From NCBI GenBank assembly GCA_013054445.1, contig JAAMPI010000290.1:1-45086 (forward strand): DNA of 45,086 bases, in the 5' to 3' direction. Source of the DNA: Cudoniella acicularis (taxonomy: Eukaryota > Ascomycota > Leotiomycetes > Helotiales > Helotiaceae). This document shows positions 20,480 through 30,010 of the stretch, piece after piece. A program made the position numbers and the translations under genes. The notes under the pieces were generated by a model. It saw nothing but the letters and a program-made list of their open reading frames with translations, made no database searches and had not been told where the DNA came from. How positions within the stretch are numbered: position 1 is the stretch's first letter; the number at the start of each line of letters is the position of its first letter.

Positions 20480-20506
20480 GTCACGTGTCTGCGAACCACG
20501 TGACCC
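20480..20506. repeat. Perfect inverted repeat with E-box core
   Basis: GGTCACGTG and CACGTGACC form 9-bp perfect arms around a 9-base spacer. Similar paired CACGTG motifs recur in the island near 39265-39292 and in the 96-bp repeats at 40038 and 40357. A short poly-A run lies just upstream, near 20420-20436. Confidence 0.7.
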
Positions 20507-20689
20507 AGAACACAACTCCCTACTATAATAACTACTTTTATATCTTATTATTATAAATAATAGTTTATAAGATAATATAGATCTATTTTAATAAGAGTCT
20601 AGTTTAAGATTCTTAAGAATGATTATTAAAACTTAAGAAAAATATTATAATAAGACGATAAGCTAATATCTAGCCTTATTAGTTAAACA

Positions 20690-20815
20690 GATACTGCTTA
20701 GAGACTGCTTAGGTTATTTAGGTTGCTTAGGTGAACTAACTGAACCGAGGGTAAGCCGAGGGTGATTAGCGCCTAAGTAGAAGCAATAGGGCTTACTAAC
20801 CGACCTTAGAACGAA
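20690..20815. repeat. Dispersed repeat, copy 2
   Basis: Shares order and sequence with 700-885: TGCTTAGG-type short repeats, then CCGAGGGTGATTAGCGCCTA and CTTACTAACCG. This copy is shorter and more C-to-T mutated. It directly precedes the promoter of the 132-aa gene. Confidence 0.7.
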
Positions 20816-20889
20816 GATCGTGAGATTAGAGTTGAACTACTAAACTAAACGAACACCAGTGTTGGTAAAACCCCCACATCCTCTTCCTT

Positions 20890-20921
20890 TACTTGGCAAC
20901 TTGGCAACTTGGCAACTTGGC
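20890..20921 (+). repeat. 8-bp tandem repeat, four copies
   Basis: The unit ACTTGGCA is repeated three times and followed by a fourth copy ACTTGGCG, about 150 bases upstream of the ATG at 21074. TTGGCA resembles half of an NF1-like palindrome; any regulatory role is speculation. Confidence 0.8.
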
Positions 20922-21073
20922 GCACGTCAACGCTAATGCATGTATTGCTTGGCGATAGAGAACAACGCATCTTTCTTGTCTTGGAGCATTCTTTTAGTTT
21001 TAAATTCCCCAGCAGGAATTTTGAGCACGAAGATTCGAGAAGTGGAAATAGAAAAGAAAAAAGAAGAGCAGAG

Positions 21074-21633
21074 ATGGATTTCCTCAACAAGTTCACCGGC
21101 GGTGAAGATAAAAATCAGAGCCAGAATGGAGGACAGCAACAGCAGCAGTATTCCAGCCCAACCCAAAATCAGGGCCAACACAGCAATCAGCAACAGGGTG
21201 GCGGAAATGGAGCAAGCAGTTTTTTCAGTGGTATCGGGGACAAGCTGAATACCGCCGCCGGAGGAGGAAGAGAAAGCGAGAAGAATGAGGATATGTTGGA
21301 TAAAGGTACCTCCTCCACCCTGTACCCCTTTCCCTCTTCCCTCTTTCCCTCCTTTTCCCAAATCACCGTCTTACATTCCCCATCACCACCACCCGTCCTC
21401 TTCTTTCATCCCTTTCTATCACACGGGGAAGTCTTTTCTGGTTCGGAGTTAATAGATCGAAAACAGGAATCGACATGTTCCAAGAAAAGGTCCTCGGACA
21501 AGGACCACAGGACAACGAGTCGGCTGTTGAGCAAGCGAAGGATGAGCAGATTTCGGATTTTATTAGGGGGAAGTTTAGGGATACCACTGGGAAGGATATC
21601 CCGATTAAGGATAAGAAGACGAGGTTTGGATGA
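21074..21633 (+). CDS. Small Gln/Gly-rich conserved fungal protein (132 aa, 2 exons)
   Basis: Model: join(21074..21305, 21467..21633). The 161-nt intron (GTACCT...AACAG) is in phase 1 and joins MLDKG to IDMFQEKVLGQG; 133 codons with stop. The protein starts MDFLNKFTGG, has a Gln/Gly/Ser-rich middle, then GIGDKLNTAAGGG, EKNEDMLDKG and a C-terminal AKDEQISDFIRGKF...KDIPIKDKK. This order is shared by a widespread family of small, probably soluble, partly disordered filamentous-fungal proteins of unknown function. No signal peptide or membrane segment. The family match is from memory. Confidence 0.75.
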
Positions 21634-21980
21634 CTATTGGGCTTCGGGAGAGAGGATGGGGAGACGGCGGCATGCAGCCCTGGTGGGTTAAGTTCCTGTT
21701 GTGTCGTGTTTGAATAGCTGGAGACGTGACTTGGAGTTTTGAATGGAATTGGTGCTGGAAGTTCTCCGTTCTTCGATATTTTGAGGTTGTTCGTGGGTCA
21801 AGCATGTGTGATACTGTTACCCTCCAGTGACGCCTCATGTTGTTGGTGCAGGTGACTTTGATACAACAAGCGGTTGGAATGAAATTCCAAAGTCCCCGAG
21901 CACTCCTGTCCACTCTATGCGATCCAAAGAAGATTCTTTTCGTTGAAATTGATTCAGTATTTTTTCCTTGATAGGAATAT

Positions 21981-23829
21981 TCAAATAATCCAACTCAAAA
22001 GCTCCAGAAATGTGGTTTGCGGGGGAAGACAAATGCCATCCTCATCCCAGTCTTCTTCGGTTAGAAATCTTATATGCTCGGGTGGCTGAAAAGAAATATA
22101 GCAGTTAAAACCAGAACCCTTCTGCTGTTTTCGTGCGACATTCCCAAGTTTAGCGTGGGATCCTGTTATGCCTGAGTAGCCCATGTCGGTGAGGAACAGG
22201 TGTGTGGCTCGTATCTTCACACCTATATTATAAGTGTTGGCCTTTCGCTGGTTGGCCGCAAGAGGATCTTTCCTCTCTCCCCTTCGCTCCACCCAGTCAT
22301 CTGGTTCTTCGCAGACATTATCCATGAATATCTTAAGTAACTCTCTAGATTGAGCTTCTGTTTTAGATAAACGCTATGGGAAGTCAGTTGGGGCCATACT
22401 GCAGCTGGTTGAAAGGTGGAGTCACCTTCGGTGAAGTGGTAGTTGCTGCTCCCGGGTGGCTTGAGTATGATGACTGGGGTCTTTGAAATGCCCACTTAAC
22501 TTCAAGAGCAGGCACAAGCCAAATAACTTTGCCAGCTGGCGTTCCCCCGAGATCCCCGAGATTGTTGGACGCGGTAACAGCTTTCATGGAGGCTGAGGCA
22601 ATCGAAGTATCGAATCGTCGTGAAGTGTCTTTTGGCTTTGAATTAAACACAATTGTGTGACAAATTTCCTGTATATCAGCAATTGTGTCGTGCGAGTTCT
22701 GCATCATATCTAGATGAAACGCGATGTGATGCAAGAGAAGCGTAGTGCATATTTCCTCTGGGGATGTTGAATAGTTTGCCGGCACTGCTTCGCGACAGCA
22801 AACTCGTGCTAGACTGAGGAGGCCGAAAACGGTATCTCTTGGGTCTTCGCACTGGGCGTCTTTGAATTGGAGCACCACATCCGCCAGCGGTGATGGAGCT
22901 TTCTTGTATTCGCCCTCATTCGTATTTCTTCGAGTATTGCTGTGTTGATTTAGTCGAAAGGGCGCCGATTGAGAGATCGAGAATTGATAAGAGGCATGGA
23001 GAATTTCAAAAGAGTTGAAGATGTTACTTAGAGCTTGCCAGGATACTTCGTGCGATCCGCATTGCACCACGACATCTGAAGAGAGTAAGATTTCTTGGAT
23101 AATCCATAATCGAGTCCAGTATCTGCGACGACAGAGAAACTCGAAGCTATCGTGCTCTTGCCGGGAAGATGGTGAGAACCCTTTAGAGAAGTCTCCTTTG
23201 TGCTTTCTCGTCTGGTATTTCTTGATGAACTCGATCGCCAACTCGCAGTCGTCAACTTGAAAGATGGAGTCGCGGATGACACGCTCGCGGCCAATCCATG
23301 CAATACAACGAGTCGCAGATGAGTAGATTTTGCCCATCTGAGTAACCTGATGATTTCGTTCAGCTGTATCTTGTTGGTTGATACACAATGCATCGATCCA
23401 AAGGACTCTTGTCTCATTCTCCAGCTGCAGATGATGGAGTGCCCACCACAGATTTTCTCGCACATCAATCCAGCTCTCGTTCATGATGAGAGGAAGCTCG
23501 GGCGAAACTGGGCCCCATTCGTAAGATAGTGCCTCATACTGGGCATCATCCAACTTGATAGTCACTAGACTGCATTTTATTTCATCAGATATCGCGCGAG
23601 GCTGAAGGTGGACAAGTCTGATTTCGTGATCCTTAAGGCTGTGCGTAACATGTTGCAATGTCGTGGCTGGCTGTCGCTTAGTCGGCGCAATCGAAACGAC
23701 ATTCAGTTTCTCGCTGATGGCAGCGAGTCCTTTCTTCAGCCAACGGCTTCGCGTCTTGCCTTTTGGTTTTGCATCATTCCCTTTGGCAGGAGGTTGTGCA
23801 GATCCTTGTCCCCCTCCAGGATCAGACAT
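21981..23829 (-). CDS. HET (heterokaryon incompatibility) domain protein
   Basis: ATG at 23829 (MSDPGGGQG). The HET domain (PF06985) is clear: YEALSYEWG at residues 98-106, LWIDALCINQ at 143-152, RCIAWIG near 174-180, RYWTRLWIIQEILL near 237-250. HET proteins trigger cell death on nonself recognition in fungi. The last exon (22357 to 21981) encodes RATHLFLTDMGYSGITGSHAKLG, the usual late HET motif. The intron at 22358-22425 is good (donor GTGACT, acceptor AACAG, phase 1). Between the first exon and the short middle exon (about 22480-22426, PVIILKPPGSSNYHFTE) the frame shifts. An intron 22481-22578 (GTTACC...AAAG) keeps the frame, giving join(21981..22357, 22426..22480, 22579..23829), 560 residues; a single-base frameshift is the alternative. 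Confidence 0.82.
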
Positions 23830-24704
23830 GTTTGTTGTTCAGGGATGAGCCAAGAAACATCAGTGAGAGTGGTAGACATGGAAGTGTTCTCGCATGTTGG
23901 GGGAGGATGACGAATTAAAGATCAATGAGAATGCGCGAGATCGAGATGAGGCTCAGCAAGATTCTTCTGCCGCACAGACACGTGACAGAGTGGGGCTTGA
24001 AGCTATTCACACCTGCCGTCTCTCTTTTCGCAGGGGACCTGTGTTTGACAAGTGTAGACTGTATTTAAATGACAAGTTTGCCCTTTTTGATTTAACATAT
24101 ATAGCGAAGTACTTTAACAATGCATGATTCGAAAAAATTCATTTAGTATCGAGTGGCAAGTAGAAGCTGACGAAAAAGAAGTTTGTCCGAGCAAGGAGAC
24201 ACTAATTAGTATTGAGAATAGAGATAATGAGCCTCTACCCTTAAGGCATGAGGGAGCAGTGCAAGTGGTAGAATCGTATCAATTGTGCTAACTAAGGAAG
24301 AGAGGTTGTGGCTACATGAGGATATTATATCTTTAGCGAGGCGCGCTAGCCACGCTCTCACGCGACTATGATATTTAGCTTGCTTCATAACAATTACGAT
24401 ATTTGCGAGTTGTTATCCTCGTGTGAGTACCGCTGAGGGAAAGCTGGGGCGAGTGAATCTGCATTGGGTGTGCGATTACCACTTATTCGCATCTCACTTC
24501 ATAGCTGTGAATCAACACGTTCAAATGCCCAATTTCTATTTCTTCGGGCCTAAATATCTTCTCGATCTTCCCTTTTCCCTAGCAACACGCATATCAAGAG
24601 ACACGCATCAGCAATCCATCTGACCAAGAGCTTGGACATCTCGTCACTCACCCAATACATCGGAGATATAAACAACAAGGACAAGCACAACAGAAGGAAG
24701 AGCA
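23830..24704. other. Divergent intergenic region
   Basis: Contains the promoters of the minus-strand HET gene and the plus-strand gene at 24705. Small frames at 23894-24127 and 24423-24623 show no coding character. A palindrome ACTAATTAGT lies near 24200. Confidence 0.5.
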
Positions 24705-25755
24705 ATGCCGGAAGGGCTGGTTGCGTTCGGCCCCGGTGGGGATTATGTCATAATCAACGGCCACGGTAGTAACGGCTGGGAAGCCGCCATCACCAGTAAT
24801 AACAGGGCTGCACAGGATCTTCAGCAAGTTCGAAATGAAGGGGGAACGCTGTGCTTCTTTGCCTGGGGAGTGGATCAGAGCTACTTTCTGACATACTTTG
24901 ATCGCAAAAAAGTGAGCCACGCAAGAAGTAAGTATCAAATTCGATTTCCCAAAATTAGTGCTGTTTTGTCGGGATTTGATCATGGGAAAGGAAAGAAAAA
25001 GGTGTTGACAAAAGTCGATAGGCTATCAACTTAAAGAGAAATACCCATATCTCGCACAGACATTCAATACGCTGAAAGATTGGAGAGCAGACGATATTTG
25101 GGTCGCTTTCGGTCCAGAGCGTAACTACTTTATGCGCTGCAAAGGTTATACCTATTCTAGTAGTACGCTTGATGAAAAGTGCTGGGAAACATGTGGGAGA
25201 CTCGGTCTTGATGATTCAAAGGTGAAGGTAGCATTGGGTGTAGGCGGGAGCTGGGTTGTCTGGAGCAAGAAAGCATTTGCGTATCGCTGGAAGGGACACA
25301 ACGCAGAGGCCCAGGCATGGATGGGTAGGAACGCGGGAGGAGACATCATCATTCAGGTATTATCCTAAGGATGGAAGCACGTGGGAATATTTACTGACGA
25401 CTTTTACCTTAGCTGGCATCAATGTCTATGTATCAGGACAATTGCTTCTTCTTTTTTTCTAACAAATGGAAAGGCGAAATGGGCAGTGAGTCCAAGACTA
25501 GCGGACAAACTCCCAAAGGTTATCGAGCATCACAAGGATCATTTGCGTAATCCCGGAGGAGCAGCCGCCACTGTCGTATCTGGTGGCATAGATTGAAGGT
25601 AGGAGGAAACTTAGGGAAGGGGGAGGAGTTTGATAGTCAACTAAGGTTAAACGTTGAGTTAATATCACTGGAACTACCAACATATAGAGCCAGTGTATTT
25701 GCGTGACGATGACTTCTACGCCGCGTGGAAGGCCAAGCCCACTCTCGATTTGTAG
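24705..25755 (+). CDS. Hypothetical protein with four Gly/aromatic repeat motifs (244 aa, 4 exons)
   Basis: Preferred model: join(24705..24927, 25022..25356, 25474..25582, 25688..25755); phases close at 245 codons. The third exon follows a strong 3' splice signal (pyrimidine tract, CTAAC, then AAAG) and encodes PRLADKLPKVIEHHKDHLRN; the last encodes EPVYLRDDDFYAAWKAKP. An alternative ends with an exon 25413-25550 (231 residues). Four related motifs are visible: VAFGPGGDYVIIN, FFAWGVDQSYFLTYF, VAFGPERNYFMRC and VALGVGGSWVVWSK, suggesting a repeat fold such as small beta blades. Cysteines cluster at KCWETCGRLGL. No signal peptide. Family not recognised; function unknown. It is divergent from the HET gene. 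Confidence 0.6.
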
Positions 25756-25911
25756 CCGCGCAAGTATTTGTCTGGAAGGTAATGAGCACCGTTCTCGTGT
25801 GATTTACTGCGGGTATGGCTGTTAAAACTATGTAGGAATTAAAAACTGTATGCAGTGCAGGGTCTTCGGCGACGAAATATTGTAAATCAGACTTTGGTAC
25901 CTCACATTATT

Positions 25912-26331
25912 TTAAAGGACAAGGCACTTGCCACGACCCCGCAACATAAAGAATGATGTGATATGATTGTGCAAAAGTCTCCTTCCATCTCCCGCCAACA
26001 GTTCGATATCCTTTCCGATAACCGTTGAATCAGAGGCCGGATCTGGAGGATGTTTCGGGAAAGGAGACCTTAAATCTTGAAAGAAGCGCGCGCGCACTCG
26101 TCGGATGATTTCGTTGAAAAGGGAGTTTGCATTCGGTGCGTAAGATTCTCGGCGCTCGTAGGCAGTAGTTGTCTCTGCGTATATTGGAAATAGCCCCCAC
26201 CCCCTCCCTTCTCTTGACAATTGCAATGGTTCGGATCGAATGGAGGGTTGATCGTGCTTCGGCCTCTGTGACTTTGAGATGGATATTGCTATGCGCGAAG
26301 AGGAGAAGAACTGTAGTATTTGACACTGCGA
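25912..26331 (-). CDS. Possible 3' exon of an unidentified gene
   Basis: A 139-codon frame without an ATG start reads plausibly as protein in its middle (AETTTAYERRESYAPNANS, LFNEIIRRVRARFFQDLR, STVIGKDIELLAGDGRRLLH). It would need an upstream exon that I could not place. No family recognised. It may be non-coding. Confidence 0.25.
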   Translation of the reverse strand, partial: SQCQILQFFSSSRIAISISKSQRPKHDQPSIRSEPLQLSREGRGWGLFPIYAETTTAYERRESYAPNANSLFNEIIRRVRARFFQDLRSPFPKHPPDPASDSTVIGKDIELLAGDGRRLLHNHITSFFMLRGRGKCLVL

Positions 26332-27998
26332 CACTGTGCCATGAGTTGAAAAGTTGATGGAGATGTGGGGTGATAATTGGTGTGCTGTGCAGAAACAGTG
26401 AGAAGTTGACGTTGTCCTGGTGTTGGAGATTCGAAGCTTCGGAGTTGGCTTTGGTTAGGTAAATTCTGCCATTTCACACCGCCTCTATGTTCACCAAACG
26501 ACACTAGTGCACTCATGCAAGCCGCCTCCAAAAGCTTGGTCTTCCGGCGACATCTCCCGTCTTCACTCGTCACAGCTCGCAAGGATCCACCACGGCGCCA
26601 TGTGATGAGTATATCTGTATGTCATGTTTATCTATCACATTATCCCTGAGTTCATTTCAAAAGTCCCACGGCCTTCACCACTCCAATCCTCGTCCAAACA
26701 GCATGCTATCCCGTGATATGCGCACAAAAGCGTATCTTTAGTACCGCCTTTGGATATCACTAGCGCAAGGTTGAACCACTCTATCTAGCTTCATCAAAAC
26801 ATGCCCATTGTCAAAAATGACATAGGGACAAAGTTATCGGTGCTATCTCAAGTCATTCCGTCTTATACGTTTTCTCGTCTTCTCGACTTCTGATCTCCCA
26901 AGTTTTGCCCGCATGGATGGAAGCCTCCAAGCCGTTTCATGAATGACAATCAACTCTCTCATATATTCTACCTGGCAAACGCAGGATGATTGTCCATCCG
27001 TCCAGAACCAACCATTCACTGCCCTGGTAGGATCATCAACATCCCGCAGAAATGTCACTCCTGCTCTTGCACGCGTTCAACATATCCTTGGCAACTGCAT
27101 TTTTTGGGCGGACTCGATGTGTGAGCTATATGGGCGTGGCAGCCTCCCACCAGGCTTGAGACATCGCTTGAAATCATGGCAACATCAAGCCCATCTCTAA
27201 GTGTTACTAATGAAACATTCACTAAGATCCACGCGTCGAAGCAGCTATCATTTGCTCAGACCTCACCAAGGGCCTCTTTACCCTCCCCTTTTACCGCCCC
27301 TTTTCCCGAACATCCGAACATTACCTAATTCGGAACGGAACAACAACTTTAAAGAACACCAATCGTAACACAGCGGTGCCACTGCGTAAGAAACCTGGGG
27401 AAGCTGGAGCAGGAATGCGGAGGCTCGGCTTAGCATCGCCGGCAATTCGATTTGACCCAACTTTCACATACCCTTTCTTTGGTCTGCTGATACCCTGCCA
27501 CTACTTTCACACAAACCCCCACACCTTCTTAGGAATCCAGGTTATGACTTTGAAGTCAGGTCATGATTAAATTTCGGTATCCGGCTCTCTCAACCGAACG
27601 ATTTAATCAATTTCCAAGTTCAATGGCGCACATGGCGTGAAGTATATTGCCTCTATATTAACTAGCACCACTTCCCCGCCAAAATTAAAATGTTTTTCCC
27701 GTCGGAACAAGCCCGCCGGGACTCGTGCTCTGAACAAATCTATACCATGCGACTGACCTGCACGGTGAACGTTCATTGGCGCATCCGCCGGATTTCCAAA
27801 TGAAATCAGAGAAGAGCTACAGTGGCCTTCCGAAATAGTGGTTATATCTTCACCGACTGCAACTCTGGGCATTTTCTCCGTTAGGGGCGTTTGGGTTGGG
27901 TTTCTTGTATATATTCATTTCCTGTATTGCCTCTTCTTGTCCCTTTAGTTCAGTACCACTATTGTATTCTTTTTGAATTTCTCTGTATGAACAGCAAG
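26332..27998. other. Intergenic; no firm gene
   Basis: Two minus-strand frames deserve mention. At 26843-27079 a non-ATG frame reads FLRDVDDPTRAVNGWFWTDG and ends RRNDLR-stop. At 27603-27872 an ATG-led 89-codon frame lies divergent from the AA9 gene. Neither shows splice partners or a family signal. The right end holds the AA9 promoter. Confidence 0.4.
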
Positions 27999-29180
27999 AT
28001 GAAGCTCTTCTCCCTTCTCTCTTTCGCAACCCTAACCACCGCACACACAATCTTTGCCCAACTCGAGTCTGCAGGGACAACCTATCCCGTCTCCTATGGC
28101 ATTCGTACACCTACCTACGACGGCCCCATCAGTGACGTGTAAGGAAGATATGGTTTTCTTATTCATGCACATTTCGCTTCAAAGCAGCGACCTATTCCCT
28201 CAAATCTTCTCGACATTAGAAATATTTCCCCCACTCCTCATTGCCCTCCCTCGACAACACCGAAGCAAAAGTTTACTAACTCAAACCCCCTCCAACAGCT
28301 CAACCGACTACGTAGCCTGCAACGGTGGTCCCAACCCCACCACACCCTCCTCCAACATAATCAACGTCAAAGCTGGCGATACAGTCGTCGCTACCTGGAG
28401 ACACACCCTCACTTCAACCGCTGCTAACGACGCCATCTACGTGATCGACCCTTCACACAAAGGTCCTACGCTCGCGTACCTCAAAAAAGTAACCAACTCG
28501 ACATCAGACACGGGCGTTGGATCCGGGTGGTTCAAAATCCAACAAGCAGGCCTCAATGTTGCAACCCAAGACTGGGCCATCACAGATCTCATAGCAACAG
28601 GCGGTCTCCACAGCATCACGATTCCGAGCTGCATCGAAAACGGCCAGTACCTCCTCCGCGCGGAAGTCATAGCTTTGCACGGTGCAAGCAGCACGAACGG
28701 CGCACAACTATACATGGAATGCGCGCAAATCAACGTGACTGGCGGATCTGGGACAGCTACACCATCCACAGTCGCCTTCCCAGGTGCATACAAAGCGACA
28801 GATCCAGGATTACTCATAAATATCTACCAAACTCTCACGACTTACACGATTCCTGGGCCTACGCCCTTTGCTTGTGGGGCACAGCAAAGCTCCCCAACTG
28901 AGACGCAGGTGGTGGCTGTTCCAGCACCGACGACGTTGGTTACAAGCGCCAAGGCTGCTGCGAGTAGTTCAGCTTCGGTTGGAACTGGAACGGCAACGTT
29001 GTACGCGCAGTGTGGGGGCAGTGGGTGGACGGGAGCGACAACTTGTGCGAGTGGAAGTTGTAAAGTTCAGAGTGTTTATTATAGTGAGTCTTTCTGTCCT
29101 TTTGCATTGCAAATATTTGTTGCAAGCTCAGATTTGGAGATTGGCTAAAATATCGGGAAACAGGTCAATGTTTGCCGTGA
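27999..29180 (+). CDS. Secreted AA9 lytic polysaccharide monooxygenase with CBM1 (313 aa, 3 exons)
   Basis: Model: join(27999..28138, 28299..29083, 29164..29180); introns of 160 and 80 nt, the first with branch TTTACTAAC; 314 codons with stop. The signal peptide [15 protein letters not shown] leaves His16 as the N-terminal copper ligand of the mature enzyme. Other AA9 hallmarks: CNGGPNP, SHKGP with second ligand His100, GSGWFKI, ALHGA with His174, and the QLY motif with axial Tyr185. A Ser/Thr/Ala/Val linker leads to a C-terminal CBM1 (about 280-313: [27 protein letters not shown]) with its cysteines in place. The last six residues are split across intron 2. The enzyme oxidatively cleaves crystalline cellulose outside the cell. 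An in-frame ATG 12 bases upstream (MNSK) is possible but weakens the signal peptide. Confidence 0.95.
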
Positions 29181-29680
29181 GTTTGCTTTTTACTGTAGAA
29201 AGATAGGGAGGCTCAGGCCAGGTCACCAGGTGCGGATGGTGTAGAAATTGTTTCGATAGTGGCCGTTTTGCTGAGTGCTGAAAAAGCTACTTTCACATGT
29301 AGTTGAAGTTTAAGGTCTTATTTAAGGTTAGGAAATTTGTATATAACTTATTCTTCGAATCTCTAGTTTCTTTTTTGGAATTTATACTACTCCTTCTCGA
29401 TCAGAAAATTACCATATGGATTTTTAAGTATATTGGAGGGCGCGTGCTTCTGCAGCCTTACGATGTTTGTTTTATAATTCTGACTTCGCAGACCAATCGC
29501 CTTCCGTACCTCCTGAATTATCCCTCGATGCGGCCTAAACACAAGTCTGGCAAAGGCAGCTAAGCCTTACTTCTTCTACTCTTTATTCACGGTATCAAAC
29601 GTATAATACACCATTTACCTTCTGGCAAATCGGCGTCACTGTTCGATCATCTCGATTTAGTTAACTATGGAAAACACAAA
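29181..29680. other. AA9 3' flank; nothing recognised
   Basis: The 86-codon frame at 29303-29563 is hydrophobic by AT bias and has no support. AT content rises towards the repeat desert. Confidence 0.45.
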
Positions 29681-29689
29681 TCCATTTAG

Positions 29690-30010
29690 GTAAGATTACC
29701 ACAGTCCACTCCTAGGCAGGAACATTCGCCTCCTGGAGGTACTGCCAGGAACCCCTTACAGCGTCCTAAAAACCAGCCTTATAGAACAAAGCCTCGACAA
29801 AATAAAATTCGAAGCCCTTTCCGTATAGGGCACAGAAGCCAGAAAAGAAACGATCATCTGCAATAACTATCAACTTTCGATCGGGACGAACCTCCTGTAT
29901 ATAAGGCCCCTTCAGGGCCACCTCTCTTCTTCTCTCCTTAACTTAGTTTCTTCGAGAATACAGCACCTTCTTGCAAATACGTCCCCACGTGACGTCAGGG
30001 CCCCTAGTGT
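29690..30010 (+). repeat. LTR-like promoter segment at the edge of the repeat desert
   Basis: Less AT-rich than its surroundings. It holds TGTATATAAGGCCCCTTCAG (TATA box plus GC-rich dyad), a pyrimidine-rich run, then CACGTGACGTCAGGGCCCC. A faintly similar set (GACGTCGGGGC and GTGTATATAGGCCC) lies at 18030-18085. This is the composition expected of an LTR U3/R region. No partner LTR or target duplication was identified. Confidence 0.35.

Noticed and set aside
26843..27079. Minus-strand frame ending RRNDLR
   Set aside because: No ATG, no upstream exon found; could be a terminal exon but unsupported.
27603..27872. ATG-led 89-codon minus-strand frame divergent from the AA9 gene
   Set aside because: No recognisable domain and lies in the expected AA9 promoter; kept only as a mention in the intergenic entry.
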